Shown here piece by piece: positions 49,501 through 59,796 of a stretch of 64,000 nucleotides of DNA. Position 1 is the first letter of the stretch; the number at the start of each line of letters is the position of its first letter. Origin of the DNA: Trichopria drosophilae (Eukaryota; Arthropoda; Insecta; Hymenoptera; Diapriidae); assembly GCA_030407085.1 (NCBI GenBank), contig CM059585.1, positions 1,435,001 through 1,499,000 on the forward strand, given 5' to 3'. The notes beneath the pieces are model-generated. The model had not been told where the DNA came from. It did no database searches and was given only the letters and a program-made list of their open reading frames with translations. Both the position numbers and the translations under genes were made by a program.

Positions 49501-52500
49501 GGGATCATGGAGTGTTGCTTTAAAGAATATTTTAGTTGCAATATTGCAAAAAAAAGAGTTATTCAGACTATTTTTTCTAAAAAATAAAACCTATCCATCG
49601 AACCAACACAATGACAATAAAATATTACAAACAAGGAAAATATTTTCACCGGATACAATACAATGTTATTTATTTATTAGAAATTAAACAGGCGATAAAT
49701 ACGAAATAATCAAGATACTGGTGACGCTTGTTTATATAAAAGAAAATATAAATTAGATAACATTATAATTTGTTATAATAAAGTAAATATAACAATATTA
49801 ATATAATAATATATGGGCAAACAAAATCATTCATAATATTTTAATAACAAATTCCTGCATTTTCTAAGAAAAGTAGAGAAATACTGCTCTGTGGTAATAT
49901 CAATCGGCAGAGAATTCCATCTTTTGGTGAGTCTAAAGATTGTTGAGTTATAACAGAAAGAGGATTTACAATTCCTTTCAAACAATAGTCTTGACGGGTA
50001 TAAACTGCTACACAGTATAAAAATAAACTTCACATAGATAAAACTTGTCCAGTGAGAATTTTTCTGACTAATAAAATATCGTTTAGGGCATGAACTGATT
50101 TTACAGTATGAATATTGAAAAGATATATCGCGATAATCATGTGAGGTAAAGTCTATTGGATTACCACTTTTAAACAATACGAAATGCAAAAATCTATGTT
50201 GAACTGTCTCTAGCAGTTTAATGCCTAATACGGTGAAGGATGTACAAATAGGAGAAGCATACAAAATAATTGAGAGTACTAAGGTTTTATACAAGTGGAT
50301 AATAGCTGAGGTATCTTTAAAATGTTTGATAGAATGAATAAAAAATCCCAATTGCCTATTTGTTAATAACAATGCGTAAATGTTCACTGAAGGACAGCTT
50401 CGAGTTGACATAGACAACTAAATCATTAATTTTGTGAACCATTTCAAGCTCCTGGCCTTCAATTTCATACCTAAATTCAAATCATCTATGCGATCTAAAA
50501 AATCTTAGTACTTTACACTTTGTTATATTTAATGTCATTCTGTGTTTCTATTTACATTATTTATTTGATTTGATTATCCGGTCAATAAACTTATTTAAAT
50601 TAGAATTTCAAATTTAGAGAAAATGGTTTTTAATTTCTTTGCGTTTATACGCTTTCATTATGGAATTAAAATTGTTTCTCTCTTAAAGGAATGGACAAAA
50701 ATTTCAAATATATTACCTAAACTTACTAATCAACATATATTCTTATTAAAATGCAGAGAATACAAAGTCCTTCCTAATCATTTGTTTCATTTAAAATTAC
50801 AAAACGTTGAAACCTTTTATTCCTTTTCCGTTAATTCTAGATTCCAAAATATTTGTAGTAATCTACAATAAAAAAAAATACCTGTTTCTATTTACATTAT
50901 TTATTTGATTTGATTATCCGGTCGATAAACTTCATTAATGTCATTCCATTTTTTGTGTAATAATATCATGACTTGACAGAAGAGTAAATTTTTAGATCAT
51001 CTGCATATAATAGCGAAAAAGACTTTAATAAGGGGCACAAGTCGTTATATATATAAAATAAATAAAATAAATAAAAGTGGACCAAGGTGAGATCCTTGAG
51101 ACATCCCTGATATGACTATTATTGGTTTACCGAAGTCTTTTACACAAATAATTTGAATATGCTCGGTCAAAAAGTAGTTAATCCAATTTAATAGACTTCC
51201 TGATAATCCAAGATTTTGGAGTTTTCTTGTAAGTAAAAAGTGGTTTACGATGTCAAAAGTTTTTGAAAAGTCAACATAAATGGAATGAACTTGGAAGTCA
51301 TCCTCAAGCGAATCATTTACGAAGGTTGTAATAATTAGGTTTGAAACCATAGATCTATCCTTAACAAAACCAAAATGTTCAGTAAAGGAAACAATATTAA
51401 AAATTAATCGTATAAAATTAAAGAACTACGTTTATTTAGTATGCAGGTATGAAAATCTCAAATTTGAAAAAAAGGACAGTTACAGCTTTTTCCATTCAGT
51501 ACGCAACATTGTAACAAAGCTGAATAAAATATAAAAATACAAAGCACAAAATGTTCTATATTGTTAAAGCTTAATAAACATTATTATTATAAACATATTT
51601 TATAAACAACAGAAAGACATTTTAAGTTTCTACGATTTGAAAATTACTTCTGAATCTGTACGGAAGCTGCAGATAAAAATTAGGATTGAATAGCGCAGTG
51701 TCAATCCTCTAAAGGTATTTTTACAAGTTGAGAACCATCGCTGCGAATCCGCTGCTAGTTTCAGCGTCACATTTTAAATGCCATCTTTTCGAAGAACTAA
51801 AAATTAACATGATTTTATTTCAAGTTATAAACTCAAAGGACAAACTAATGATTGCAAATAATTTTTAGATTGCCAATGCCACTTTCTCGGTCACGCTCGA
51901 GAAGTCCTAGGTGGCGAAAGTCAAGATCGCGATCTAGAAGGCGAAGTCGAACGCCAAAGAAGATGCATTCGCCAGGCAAATCACACAAATCATCGAGGAA
52001 GCACAGATCCAAGAGCCCTCGAACCTCTAGGTTGTCGCCGACAATGCTGCACCGTGGCAGGCCAAGGAGTCCTACGAGTATTAACGAGCGTAATCTGCAA
52101 GTTCAAGCGAAAATCAGCGAAACTAGTCTCTTTGCTGAACTCGTAAAGATTAGAAACATGAGAGAATTGGCTTACAAGACGTTACAAGCCGCTCAAGACA
52201 AGGCCAATCAGGATGACGTTCAGATCATCGAGGGAACCGACGAGAAGGACAATAGCAACGCCTCGTCGGACAACCGAATATCTCACAATGACAAAATGGC
52301 CGTTCATATAATGGAACCGTTGGACGTGGTGGACATTCCAGTGCCTTTGCCTCCGATGCATCATCCGCTGCCTCTGGCGGATGACAGTTCTGCCGGGCAG
52401 ACACCTCCGTTGCCAACGATGCCAGCCGCCGCGCCGCCGATGACGTCTTTCGCCAGTCATCCATTGTCGCATTCTATCGGGGCAATTTCTCTGCCACCCG

Positions 52501-55500
52501 CAATGTCAGTTGGTAATCCAGTGTCGCATGTACATACTTCGCCGGCGCTTGGAAACGACGCCCCGTCGAATCCCAACACTAATGTTACTGTGATGGCTAG
52601 TCAGCCCGCTGCGGTACCGACACCACCGTTGCCCCCGGCGCGTTTGGATGTTCCGAAGACTTTACGACCACCGAGTCCCGCGCAAGTGCCTGTCCTGGTG
52701 CCGGTTCCGGCGCCTGTGCCGCCTCCGCCGACTACCGCTCCTGCGGTTCCTAACATTCCTCCCCATCCTAACCTAGTAAGTCTCCCACAGTCGCCGCAAC
52801 CTCCCGGTCGCGTGACGCCGAGTCATCCTGCTCCTCCCAGCCATCCTGCACCTCCTAATCATCCGGCACCGCCAATTCATTCGGTTCCACCAAGTCAACC
52901 GGCTCCGCCGAGTCAACCGGCACCACCGAGTCATCCTGCTCCTCCCAGTCATCCGGCTCCCCCGAGTCATTCGGCTCCACCGAGTCATGCTGGAGTTTCC
53001 ATGAGCCATTCGGTACAAAGTCATCAATCGATGTCGCACGGCCACCATTCAGGACCGCCGCCGCACTTGTCCGGACCTCCGCCAAACATGTCGGTGCCAC
53101 CACCCCCGGTTCCAGTTCCCACCCCGTCGTTAAATTCTGGCATCTCGATGTACAACTCTTCGAACAATTTAATCACGGTGAAGTCAATCGAATCGCCGAA
53201 ACCACCCTTGGTCTCGTTTAAGACCAAGAGTCTGTCGAAGTTACCGCTGCCGCCCGGCATCAATCAGAAAGATCTGGAAAGCATCGACTCGCCGCCAAGC
53301 AGATCGCCGTCGCCTCCGAAACCCAAGACGCCGGTGGCAGTGCCACCTCCGCATCTGATCAATCCTCCGACGCCTACGAATCCGCTGTCAAATAAGGTTT
53401 CGACGCCGATGAGGAAGAGCATAAAGGATCTGCCGATGCCACCAGGTACGTTATCTCTTAATTTCGCTTAGAGAATGTTAAATTTGATTTTTCGTATTAT
53501 GTATAGTCATGGATGTGATTGCAGTCGTGCCTGGATCCGAAGATCTGAGCGGCGACGACGATCCGAACGCGACTCCGCCAAGATTCAAGGTGGAAAGAGT
53601 ACCTCCGAAACCAAAGCTAAAGAGGCCGAAGATCCTGAAACGCCGCGGATCGCGCAGCTGCCACGTCCCGATGTCGGCGTCGGGAGGCAAAGACTGGGGC
53701 GAGCGTTGCGTCGAGGTCTTTGAGGTCATAGCGCAAATTGGCGAGGGCACTTACGGACAAGTGTACAAGGCCAAGGACTCGAGAGCCGGAGTGCTCGTGG
53801 CTCTGAAGAAAGTTCGACTCGAGAACGAAAAGGAAGGCTTTCCAATTACGGCTGTGCGAGAAATCAAAATTCTCCGACAACTCAATCACAAGAACATTGT
53901 CAATTTACGAGAGATCGTTACGGACAAACAGGATGCCCTGGACTTCCGGAAGGTGAGATTTGTACAGAAAGAAATAGTAAGGTTAGGTTAGTAAGAATAC
54001 TTGTCGTTAAACAAAATTTATCGTTACAGGACAAAGGCTCGTTTTACTTGGTGTTTGAGTACATGGACCACGACTTGATGGGCTTATTGGAATCAGGAAT
54101 GGTCGATTTCAACGAAATGAACAATGCGAGCATCATGAAGCAACTGCTCGACGGCTTAAATTATTGCCACAGCAAAAACTTTTTGCACCGGGACATAAAG
54201 TGTTCGAACATATTAATGAATAACAAGTAAGCTTTCTTTTTGCGATTGTATAGCTTTTGGATATGCAACGTACATAGATGTTTACGAGACTTTACATGTT
54301 ATCAGGGGCGAAGTGAAACTCGCAGACTTTGGTTTGGCACGATTGTACAATGCCGAAGACAGGCAGCGACCGTACACGAATAAAGTAATAACGTTGTGGT
54401 ACAGGCCACCCGAATTGTTGCTCGGCGAAGAGCGTTACGGTCCTGCCATCGACGTCTGGAGCTGCGGATGTATCCTCGGTGAACTGTTCACCAAGCGACC
54501 CCTGTTTCAGGTAAAATTGGTTTTTAGGTTTGCAGGAATATTGATTGTAATTGTATTGAAATAAAATGAAAAAAAAATGATAACCTTTCCCGTATCGATA
54601 GGCCAATATAGAAATGATGCAGCTGGAAATGATTTCTCGGGTGTGTGGCACTCCGACGCCAGCTGTTTGGCCATCTGTGATAAAGCTGCCAGCGTGGCGT
54701 ACGCTGAAACCCAAAAAGACTCACAGGCGACGCGTAAGGGAGGAGTACGCCTGTATGCCGGAGCCCGCATTAGACTTGCTAGACAAGATGCTCGAGCTGG
54801 ACCCCGAGAAACGAATCACTGCTGCCGAAGCACTCAAAAGTGCTTGGTTAAAAAATGTGCAGCCAGAACAGTATGTTTTTGTTTTTGTTGGAGAAGAGAT
54901 GTTTGTAAATTGTTTGTTTCATAACCTAAAAAATTGTTTATCGTAGAATGCCTGCTCCGGAACTACCTACGTGGCAAGACTGTCACGAACTGTGGAGTAA
55001 GAAACGCAGAAGACAAATGCGGGAGCAGCAAGAAAGCTCGATGGGGAAAATCGCTCTCCTCTCGCTGCCGAATAAAGGTGGCCCCCACAAAACTCTCGAG
55101 GATCTGTCCGACGTCGGGGGGTGAGTAGTAGTAGAGAAAGCTGCTCTGTTACGATGGGCGACAATTCCAGCAGGACGTATCGGATGCTCGATCACTAGTT
55201 AGCATGTCTCTCTCATGCTGCCTTTCTAATTATTTTAGCCGAAGCAATTCCGCCGTGCTTAAAAAGCACCCCGATTCTTTTATCGTGACCCAACATTAGT
55301 CCTCGAAGTTGTTTTCTCTTTTTTAGGGCGTAAAGACAAAAAAGAAATACAGATTTATTAAAAGCAATTCCCAACGAGGTCTGTAGAATAAAGAAAGAAC
55401 AAGTGTGAGAATGCATGAGTTACGCGATTAGAAATTCTAGATGTAGAAAGAGAAAAAAAAAAAGAAAACAATGAAATTTACCAGGAAAGCCTTTATATTA

Positions 55501-57447
55501 TAATGTAAAAATATTGTACCGTTGTTGAATTTAAGGTGAGAATTTTGTAAGGAATTCGTTGAGTGTAAATAAAAACTGATGGAACCCGACACGAGCAAGA
55601 GCGCAGCAGCAGCAGCAGCCGAGTTGGTACTCCAGGACGAGTCTAGGAGCAATCGACGACCACTGGACCATTGCGGAACCTTACCAAGGAACCATCTTAT
55701 TTGTTTTCTTTTTTTATGTAAACTGTCAAGATCAGTTTATCATTTTGTATCATACGCATATATCGGGTCGAATGAACTATACATATGTCAACACGATTAC
55801 AAGAATAATAATTAACTGCTGTAAAATAATTGTGAAATGCTTTCCGGTTTACTTCCACGTCGAAAGAAAAGCAATAGATTTACGATTTGATCTTTTTTTT
55901 TTTTTTACCGACGTAAGCCCCCCCCGAACAAGAGACGTCAAGTTTTATAATCTTCCGCCACACGATTCCACATCGAAGCTATGAAATTTGTTATCGAGTC
56001 AATAATGTTGGTTTATTTTTCTCTTGTACAAAATTGAAGAATGGTATATTAATAAATATGCGATTTTGTTTACATTTTTCTTTTACTGCGTCTCGTTTTC
56101 TCACTTCGAGGGGGAAAAGTGCGATCGGAGTGCTGACGACAGATTTTGGATTAGACAGGAAGGTTTCGCACTGTCGCTCTGCAAAATTTCCAGCGTAAAC
56201 GTTTTTTTGGATTACTCGACGTCGTTTTTTCCCAGTCGATGTTTTCAACGATGCTTTCGCACATTTTCACTCGAAGGGGAAATCAGTCGTGCGCAGTGAA
56301 ATTTCGAGCGTCCGTGTGGAATTCATGGCAAGAGAGAATGCGATACTGCGTCGAGAACGGAGAAAGAATCATTGAACGGTTGAGGAATGATTTCGGCGAA
56401 GTCACTTCGTAATCTAATGCAGCAAAAACATTATGTTTCAGGCAATAGAAAAATTATGGCCGAATGCGAAAAGCGGAACAAAATTTGTAGCTCTTTTATG
56501 AGCGCACATAGGTAACGCATTCTTCAGACTTACTTTTGATTGTACCCGGGGGTGATTCAGGAATGATCGATCAACATAACGACTCATGCGCTTTATCCTA
56601 CTAAAAAACACCCGAAAAAACAGCAAATCATCGGTCATTTTGGTTTTCATGCATTGCTTCGGTTTTCCCCCTCCCCCCCAATGACATTCGCGAATCTTTA
56701 GTCGGGTTGGTCGATGTTTATGTATCGATTGTTTTAAGGTCATCCAAGAGATTGAAGATGGAGGCCGGCTACAATTCCCTCGGTCAAGGCTTGTATTCCA
56801 ACTCGCCGTCCGCTTACTACTATAGCAACTCTCCGCCGGTTAAGTCTAGGGGACCTCATTTCGGGGACGTCAATGCCGAAGACAATCTGGCCAGAAGGCT
56901 GGCGATCCTCACCGGCGCATTGAATCACGGCAAAGCGATCAGCGTCGAAGATCTCATGTCGTTGCGAATCGAGAACGAGGTGATGCGTAGTTTGACATTC
57001 GAATCGTTAGAATTCAGAGAAAGAAAAAGTAAGTGACGTAAGTAATTTCGACAGGATTCGAGGGCGGCCCAGATGTTGGGAGAGTTACAGACCGAGTTGC
57101 GAATGACGGCGTATTCGAGACCAGGCGGAGTTCTGGAGGCTCATCTACCAGTACTGAATCCACCAGGTTAGTTGAGCGATGGCGATGGTTTTGTACGAAA
57201 TGTTACGGATGAAATGTTTGCAGCAGCCGGACAGAAGGGAACCTTCGCCGTTTATGCCGGGGAGGACGTAAGCTCCGGAAGATGGTCTCAGATCGCTACG
57301 ATCGGCGTTCGCACAGCACTGTTGGCTTTAATGTCCTACTACGGCTTGGAACCGTACAATCCTAACCCTGCTAGACCGCCAGGTAAAACGGTCGTAATCG
57401 TGCAGAAAAATCTTTTCCTCCCCTCGACGTCCTCCCAATACTCGTAA
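40590..57447 (+). CDS. CDK12: Cyclin-dependent kinase 12 (Pol II CTD kinase)
   Basis: Ten coding exons join in frame to 1604 aa: 40590-41959, 51869-53445, 53507-53952, 54030-54226, 54306-54510, 54602-54870, 54947-55120, 56739-56979, 57055-57166, 57224-57447. Residues 1-520 are Arg/Ser-rich with polylysine tracts and SP/RRR-SP repeats, as in CDK12/13. A proline-rich linker with a PSHPAP tandem repeat follows. Kinase domain about 1054-1350: GEGTYG 1061-1066, catalytic K1083 (VALKK), C-helix PITAVRE with E1101, HRD ending at D1186, DFG 1204-1206, T-loop T1221, WYRPPE. All catalytic residues are present. The extension [23 protein letters not shown] is the conserved post-kinase helix that contacts cyclin K/ATP. 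The enzyme phosphorylates the RNA polymerase II CTD with cyclin K and supports long-gene elongation. Human CDK12 is about 1490 aa, Drosophila about 1157. The 9.9-kb intron 1 carries the retrotransposon cluster. CDK13 is a possible name, but insects usually have one CDK12/13 gene. Confidence 0.93.
42446..42872. repeat. about 430-bp near-perfect palindrome in CDK12 intron 1
   Basis: The left arm (TTAGATTTAATTGGTGTTGT onward) returns as ACAACACCAATTAAATCTGA; the centre is near 42660, around TAAGCAGAAACAAAATC. The right arm contains CTGAAGA, a GGTC/GACC stem and GAAAC, an arrangement like a hammerhead ribozyme core. GACCGAAACG sequences of this type are common in Penelope-like terminal repeats, so this could be an inverted pair of such repeats. 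Confidence 0.65.
43757..43990. repeat. left arm of an inverted repeat pair around the LINE cluster
   Basis: GACGCTGAAACTAGCAGCGG, CTTTAGAGGATT, CAATCCTAATTTTTA and TTTTCAAATCGTAGAAACTT recur in inverted order at 51540-51782. The arms are about 75-80% similar by eye and lie 7.5 kb apart, with retrotransposons between them. Confidence 0.65.
44162..44478 (-). mobile_element. 317-bp 5'-truncated LINE, 9-bp target duplication
   Basis: Flanked by AATGGTATT on both sides (44153-44161 and 44479-44487). The ATTT repeat at the left is its minus-strand 3' tail. The minus strand encodes the Jockey-type C terminus ([19 protein letters not shown]) before the 3' UTR. Confidence 0.85.
45147..45271. mobile_element. 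125-bp MITE
   Basis: GGGGCCAATTTCACTAACTC at the left is mirrored by TTGGTGAAATTGGCCC at the right, and inner TTAAAAGTTAATC / GATTAAGTTTTAATC also pair. No coding content. Confidence 0.75.
45940..46600 (-). mobile_element. 5'-truncated LINE fragment nested in the 44.5-47.1 kb LINE
   Basis: The minus strand encodes an RT thumb and C terminus: [20 protein letters not shown], then [20 protein letters not shown], and after a frame change [23 protein letters not shown] repeats at the left mark the 3' tail. The host LINE continues on both sides (SAISDKLSS right, IASEHHGF left). Confidence 0.7.
47405..49269 (-). mobile_element. Jockey-superfamily LINE with a long intact reverse transcriptase frame
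   Basis: One uninterrupted minus-strand frame of 585 aa (49269-47512). Motifs in order: [109 protein letters not shown] (catalytic FADD), [14 protein letters not shown], then [17 protein letters not shown]. The two catalytic aspartates are present, so this is the youngest LINE in the window. The endonuclease is missing: the copy begins in the linker before the RT, a normal 5' truncation. Its 3' end is the T-rich tract near 47415. Antisense to CDK12. Confidence 0.9.
49270..49655 (-). mobile_element. LINE 3' UTR fragment
   Basis: Shares the ACGATAATGCCC / CAAAATACTGGTGACACTTG and AAATATAACAATATTAATAT blocks with 49660-49850, so it is a second 3' end of the same LINE family, with no coding part left. 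Confidence 0.65.
49660..51420 (-). mobile_element. decayed Jockey-type LINE, interrupted by a 394-bp insertion
   Basis: Minus-strand RT pieces from right to left: [72 protein letters not shown] (catalytic YADD), [11 protein letters not shown], then the thumb [19 protein letters not shown] and C-terminal [18 protein letters not shown]. Frameshifts and stops make it inactive. The 3' tail is at about 49660. Confidence 0.8.
50541..50934 (+). mobile_element. 394-bp insertion with 50-bp terminal direct repeats and 12-bp target duplication
   Basis: Flanked by TTAATGTCATTC (50529-50540 and 50935-50946). Its ends are 50-bp direct repeats (50543-50592 and 50883-50932) differing at one base. Between them an 82-aa frame (50623-50871) reads [20 protein letters not shown] and [20 protein letters not shown], then an A-rich tract just after the stop codon. 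The frame resembles N-terminal parts of Penelope-like RTs, whose copies carry LTR-like repeats; that assignment is tentative. Confidence 0.6.
51540..51782. repeat. right arm of the inverted repeat pair
   Basis: Inverted counterpart of 43757-43990: AAGTTTCTACGATTTGAAAA, AAATTAGGATTGA, CAATCCTCTAAAGGTATTTT, CCGCTGCTAGTTTCAGCGTC. It ends 87 bp before CDK12 exon 2. Confidence 0.65.
55121..56738 (+). other. CDK12 intron 7, possible alternative 3' end
   Basis: Read through the donor, the kinase frame ends at once (GGG GGG TGA), and several poly(A)-like signals (near 55387 and 55569) follow. A short isoform ending after residue 1413 is possible. A polypyrimidine/C run lies at 55888-55926. Confidence 0.4.
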
Positions 57448-57722
57448 GGAAACTGTATATAACGTCACCGTTGTAAAGGAATCTGCAATCCTATGACACT
57501 GAATCTTTTCAAAGTCCTTCGCGAATATGAAAATTGTGCATTTAGTCGTCAGATCACTTTCTGAAGATTCAGTCGAGAGCAGGCTGACAGATTCTAACTG
57601 AAATTACTCGGGTGCGTCCTGTGTATTTATTATTTAAAAGATTGACACTCCTGTATGAAATGTTACGGCGAGCGTACCGTAATTGTAATTATGGGATGTA
57701 ATGTAAATACTTGGAGAATTCT

Positions 57723-57728
57723 AATAAA
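57723..57728 (+). terminator. poly(A) signal for CDK12
   Basis: AATAAA about 275 bp after the stop codon, preceded by TTCTAATAAAGG context and followed by T/GT-rich sequence, a standard cleavage context. Confidence 0.6.
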
Positions 57729-58039
57729 GGAACAAATTTCAAGAGTTTTAGGCGTTTCCTAAGTCGAGTTTTTCGGACACTTTTATTCAGATATATTTTT
57801 ATTGGTTATGTTTTTTTACATCACACGAGAGCTCACGATTGATTTTAGTACTTTTTCCGAAACGAGAGACGAAGTGACGTTTCGATAACAATTAAAGCGG
57901 ACGGGGATTAATTTACACTTTCACTGGTTACGTTTCAGACTGAATGGACAAAAAGGGAAGTGAGGTTAGGAATACACGTGGAAGCAGTGCTGGCAACTGC
58001 GGAGAGCGGGAACGGTTGGTAGCGCCGGAATTCCGTTGA

Positions 58040-58085
58040 AAAGGTCCAACCAATGGCAATCGTCGACGAGTCACGTGACGTGATC
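58040..58085 (+). promoter_or_regulatory. promoter motifs upstream of the 58.3-kb gene
   Basis: A CCAAT box (CCAACCAATGG near 58046-58056) and a perfect 10-bp palindrome GTCACGTGAC at 58070-58079, an extended E-box bound by USF/TFE/Max-type bHLH-ZIP factors, lie about 200 bp before the ATG. Confidence 0.5.
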
Positions 58086-58277
58086 GAAGGAACAAAAGGA
58101 AACGAAGCATAAATAAAATGTACATAAAAGTTTACGAACCTCGAAATTCGCTCGTGAAAATTTGTACTTTTCTCTCTGTGTATAAAAGTTTTGTCCTAAC
58201 CTAACCCAAAGCGGCGAATGTTGAATGTAAACAATAAAAATGTCAGTCGCGTTACGCGCGATTGTTTGAGGTAAAAA

Positions 58278-59715
58278 ATGGATCTGCTACTGTCGAAACA
58301 ACCTAACCTCAAATTCACCTCGGAACTTCCCGAGGATGACGAATCCAGGGCCAGGTGCATCAGGATGCGCGAGGACGCCCAGAAGTCCTCCGATGCTTTT
58401 GCTAAGTCCTTGCAAAAGATCTTCCAAGAGTACCAATGTACGTATCAATGTCTTTATTTAGTGACGATCGTACTTGTATAACTTTAGTTTATTAGTTTTG
58501 CAGAAAGAATTTCGAGTATTTTGTATTAGTCGTGTTCTTTAATTCCTTGTATTAGTAAATTTCAGTAACTTTGCAGATAGCATTTATGGTAGCATCTTTT
58601 TTTATGTTGTGCCGTTACCAAGACGTCATACGTCTGTCATAAATGACATGTCTTTTTGCAGACGGCTTAAAAGTGTCCAAGTCTTAAAAAAGACACAATT
58701 AAGACGTCTGAAATAAGACATGTAATGTATTAGGAACTTATGACGTCTTAGTGACGACACAGCAAGATTGGTTTGACATTAAACATTTTTTATAAATATT
58801 TAATTGTAAATAATAACAAGATTTTATTGATTTAATTAAATATTTTAATACCTAAAAGTTTAATTTGGTGTAAATGTTATGCTTTAAAATGTCTAAGTTT
58901 ATATTTGCGTTTCGTAACGATTGTAAAATCCTGTTACGAGTAGAAATAATAGTTTTCGAGTAATTTAAAACTTAAACTGACGTTTAATATCTTCGATGTC
59001 AATGATGACAGAAAGAAAACTAGTAATAATATGTATTTAACACTTTTTATTTTATTTTCTTGAAAAGAGATATTAAGTGACCGAAATGTCGAATTAATTT
59101 GATATATTTATTGATTTACTTAATTAATTACGTATTTATTTACTCGTTTATTTAATTAATTATTCATTTATTTACTTATTTCATTAATTGTCTTTTTCTT
59201 TATCTATTTTTCTGTGATTTATTTACTTACTGCAATTTTAATAAGTTTGTCGATCTACAAAAAACGCTTTCTATGTTAAACGATATAATTATTATCAACA
59301 ATCGTATTTAAAATAAACATAAACATGATAATAATATATTTTTAATTATTGCAACACAAGATTTTACATCAGACTTTGAAAAAACTTGACAATGTCAGAA
59401 ATTTTTCTGTTTGATCCTATCAGAATCTTAATTTTCTGAAAGATTAATCTTGTCGAGACTCGTTAGAAACAATACGATCAAATTTGTTACAAATTTTTAT
59501 ACGATGATGTTATATAGCAGTTATTTACTTTACAAGTTATTTTTAACTGTACATTAAGCAAGAAATTAAGTTAATCTACTTTAAAAAAGAAACTCTGGTG
59601 TAATAATGTATTTGTATTTTTTAGGCGCGGTGCAAAGTAAAGCAGATCTTTACGTAGAAACTGAAAAACTAAAGCAAGAAGTATCTGAGCTTTCTGAAAA
59701 ATGTGCGGCAAAAGA
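58278..59715 (+). CDS. unrecognised coiled-coil protein, first two coding exons (partial)
   Basis: Exon 58278-58437 (MDLLLSKQPNLKFTSELPED, then FAKSLQKIFQEYQ) ends at GTACGT. Exon 59625-59715 continues in frame (CAVQSKADLYVETEKLKQEV, then SELSEKCAAKE) and ends at GTAAGTAAA. Codon use and charge are gene-like, and a GTCACGTGAC/CCAAT promoter sits upstream. The second exon is a heptad-like coiled coil (L/V at a and d positions), so a structural or scaffold role is possible. I do not recognise the family. The ATG at 58278 follows an in-frame stop upstream (TGAGG at about 58267). The 1.2-kb intron has no obvious insertion; the next intron holds LINEs and runs off the window. Confidence 0.7.
58438..59624 (+). 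other. intron 1 of the 58.3-kb gene
   Basis: AT-rich. Repeated GACGTCTTA/AAGACGTC words at 58620-58760 form a weak palindrome, perhaps a small MITE. An ATTT/AATT-rich simple tract runs at 59100-59200. Confidence 0.5.
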
Positions 59716-59796
59716 GTAAGTAAAACTGCGTAAAAAGTTTTTTTCGCTCCGGAAATTTAAGGGGACCCACGAATTTTCAACTATGTCAAGTCATTA

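Noticed and set aside
52182..53263. Open minus-strand frames opposite CDK12 exon 2
   Set aside because: By-products of the proline-rich repeat; low-complexity R/W/M-rich translations.
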